Below are positions 6,565-7,043 of a stretch of 7,043 bases of DNA, in pieces (position 1 is the first letter of the stretch; every line of letters starts with the position of its first letter). The stretch covers positions 1 through 7,043 of the forward strand of contig JARFQC010000234.1 in the NCBI GenBank assembly GCA_029287965.1, given 5' to 3'. Source of the DNA: Arenicellales bacterium (GTDB lineage Bacteria; Pseudomonadota; Gammaproteobacteria; BMS3Bbin11). The notes beneath the pieces were generated by a model, which was given only the letters and a program-made list of their open reading frames with translations, was not told the origin of the DNA and ran no database searches. Made by a program: the position numbers and the translations under genes.

Positions 6565-7043
6565 CAGTTCACCAGCTGCATGGCGGGTTCAGGCTCCGGC
6601 CAGGTCCAGGTGTCCGTGCTTATGCGTATCGGCAGCATGTCGATGCATTCGACCGGACACGGCGGTAAACACAGTTCGCAACCTGTGCATTCACTGACTA
6701 CCACGGTATGCATCTGCTTCGCGGCGCCCACGATGGCGTCAACGGGGCAGGCCTGGATGCACTTGGTGCATCCGATGCAGGTGTCTTCATGGATGTAGGC
6801 GACCGATGGCACATGCATCGCATGTTCATCGGACAAGGGTTTGGGCTCCCGCCCCAGCGTCTCGGCAAGTTGCACGATGGCGTCTTCACCGCCGGGGACG
6901 CACAGATTTATTTCAGCTTCTCCTGCAACCAGTGCAGACGCATACGGCCTGCAACCCGGGTAGCCACATTGCCCGCACTGCGTTTGCGGCAGCAGGCTGT
7001 CGACCTGGTCGACGAGCGGATCGCCCTCGATTTTGAAGCGAAC
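6564..7043 (-). CDS. rsxB: Electron transport complex subunit RsxB/RnfB (partial, N-terminus missing)
   Basis: RsxB is the iron-sulfur subunit of the Rsx/Rnf complex and passes electrons through several Fe-S clusters at the cytoplasmic face of the membrane. The reading frame is open to the right edge, giving 159 residues plus a TGA stop. The first visible residues read VRFKIEGDPLVDQVDSLLPQ, which is typical RnfB sequence after the N-terminal membrane anchor, so roughly 30 residues are probably missing. A C-x2-C-x4-C-x16-C cluster follows (visible residues 23, 26, 31 and 48), including CGQCGYPGC. Two ferredoxin-type 4Fe-4S motifs come next, CIGCTKCIQACP and CTGCELCLPPCP. An internal ATG at 6875 is not the true start, because the first cluster lies upstream of it. 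The stop overlaps the rsxC start by one base (TGATG). The family assignment is very secure; only the start is unseen. Confidence 0.96.
   Translation of the reverse strand, partial: VRFKIEGDPLVDQVDSLLPQTQCGQCGYPGCRPYASALVAGEAEINLCVPGGEDAIVQLAETLGREPKPLSDEHAMHVPSVAYIHEDTCIGCTKCIQACPVDAIVGAAKQMHTVVVSECTGCELCLPPCPVECIDMLPIRISTDTWTWPEPEPAMQLVN
6569..6573 (-). promoter_or_regulatory. Ribosome-binding site for rsxC
   Basis: GGTGA on the minus strand lies 4 nt before the ATG at 6564, inside the 3' end of rsxB. It is a moderate match with short spacing, consistent with reinitiation after the overlapping rsxB stop. Confidence 0.5.

Overview
The window carries one tightly packed gene block, all on the minus strand, so the genes read from high to low coordinates. 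In transcription order it holds rsxB/rnfB (N-terminus off the right edge), rsxC/rnfC, rsxD/rnfD, an exported lytic transglycosylase, rsxG/rnfG, rsxE/rnfE, nth (endonuclease III), a FIST-domain protein, and the start of a DUF1841-family gene that runs off the left edge. The block suggests a gammaproteobacterium: the rsxBCD-GE-nth order is that of Escherichia coli and relatives, and Nth aligns without gaps to the E. coli enzyme as I recall it (211 residues). Base composition looks moderately GC-rich and even throughout. I cannot name a genus.

Layout: 7043-6564 rsxB (partial); 6564-5035 rsxC; 5035-3986 rsxD; 3989-3198 lytic transglycosylase; 3201-2587 rsxG; 2594-1917 rsxE; 1920-1285 nth; 1280-183 FIST protein; 177-1 DUF1841 protein (partial). 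Neighbouring genes overlap by 1 to 8 nt or are separated by only 4 to 5 nt. This fits a single transcript with translational coupling. No stretch over 300 bases lacks a gene, and there is no room for an internal intergenic promoter or terminator. The operon promoter and rsxA, if present, would lie beyond the right edge.

Function: the Rsx/Rnf complex is a membrane-bound, ion-translocating oxidoreductase that moves electrons between NADH and ferredoxin-type acceptors; in E. coli it keeps SoxR reduced. The cofactor motifs visible here are intact: the RsxB Fe-S and ferredoxin cysteines, two 4Fe-4S motifs and the GLGGAAFPT motif in RsxC, covalent-flavin threonines in RsxD and RsxG, and the two membrane cysteines of RsxE. 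Nth is a [4Fe-4S] base-excision repair glycosylase with all catalytic and cluster residues.

The unusual element is the lytic transglycosylase inserted exactly between rsxD and rsxG, with a 4-nt stop/start overlap on each side. It has a signal peptide, DUF4124-like repeats, a single CxxC pair and a complete catalytic SLT domain. It looks like an integrated operon member rather than a passing insertion. The FIST and DUF1841 genes extend the operon past nth with proteins of poorly known function.
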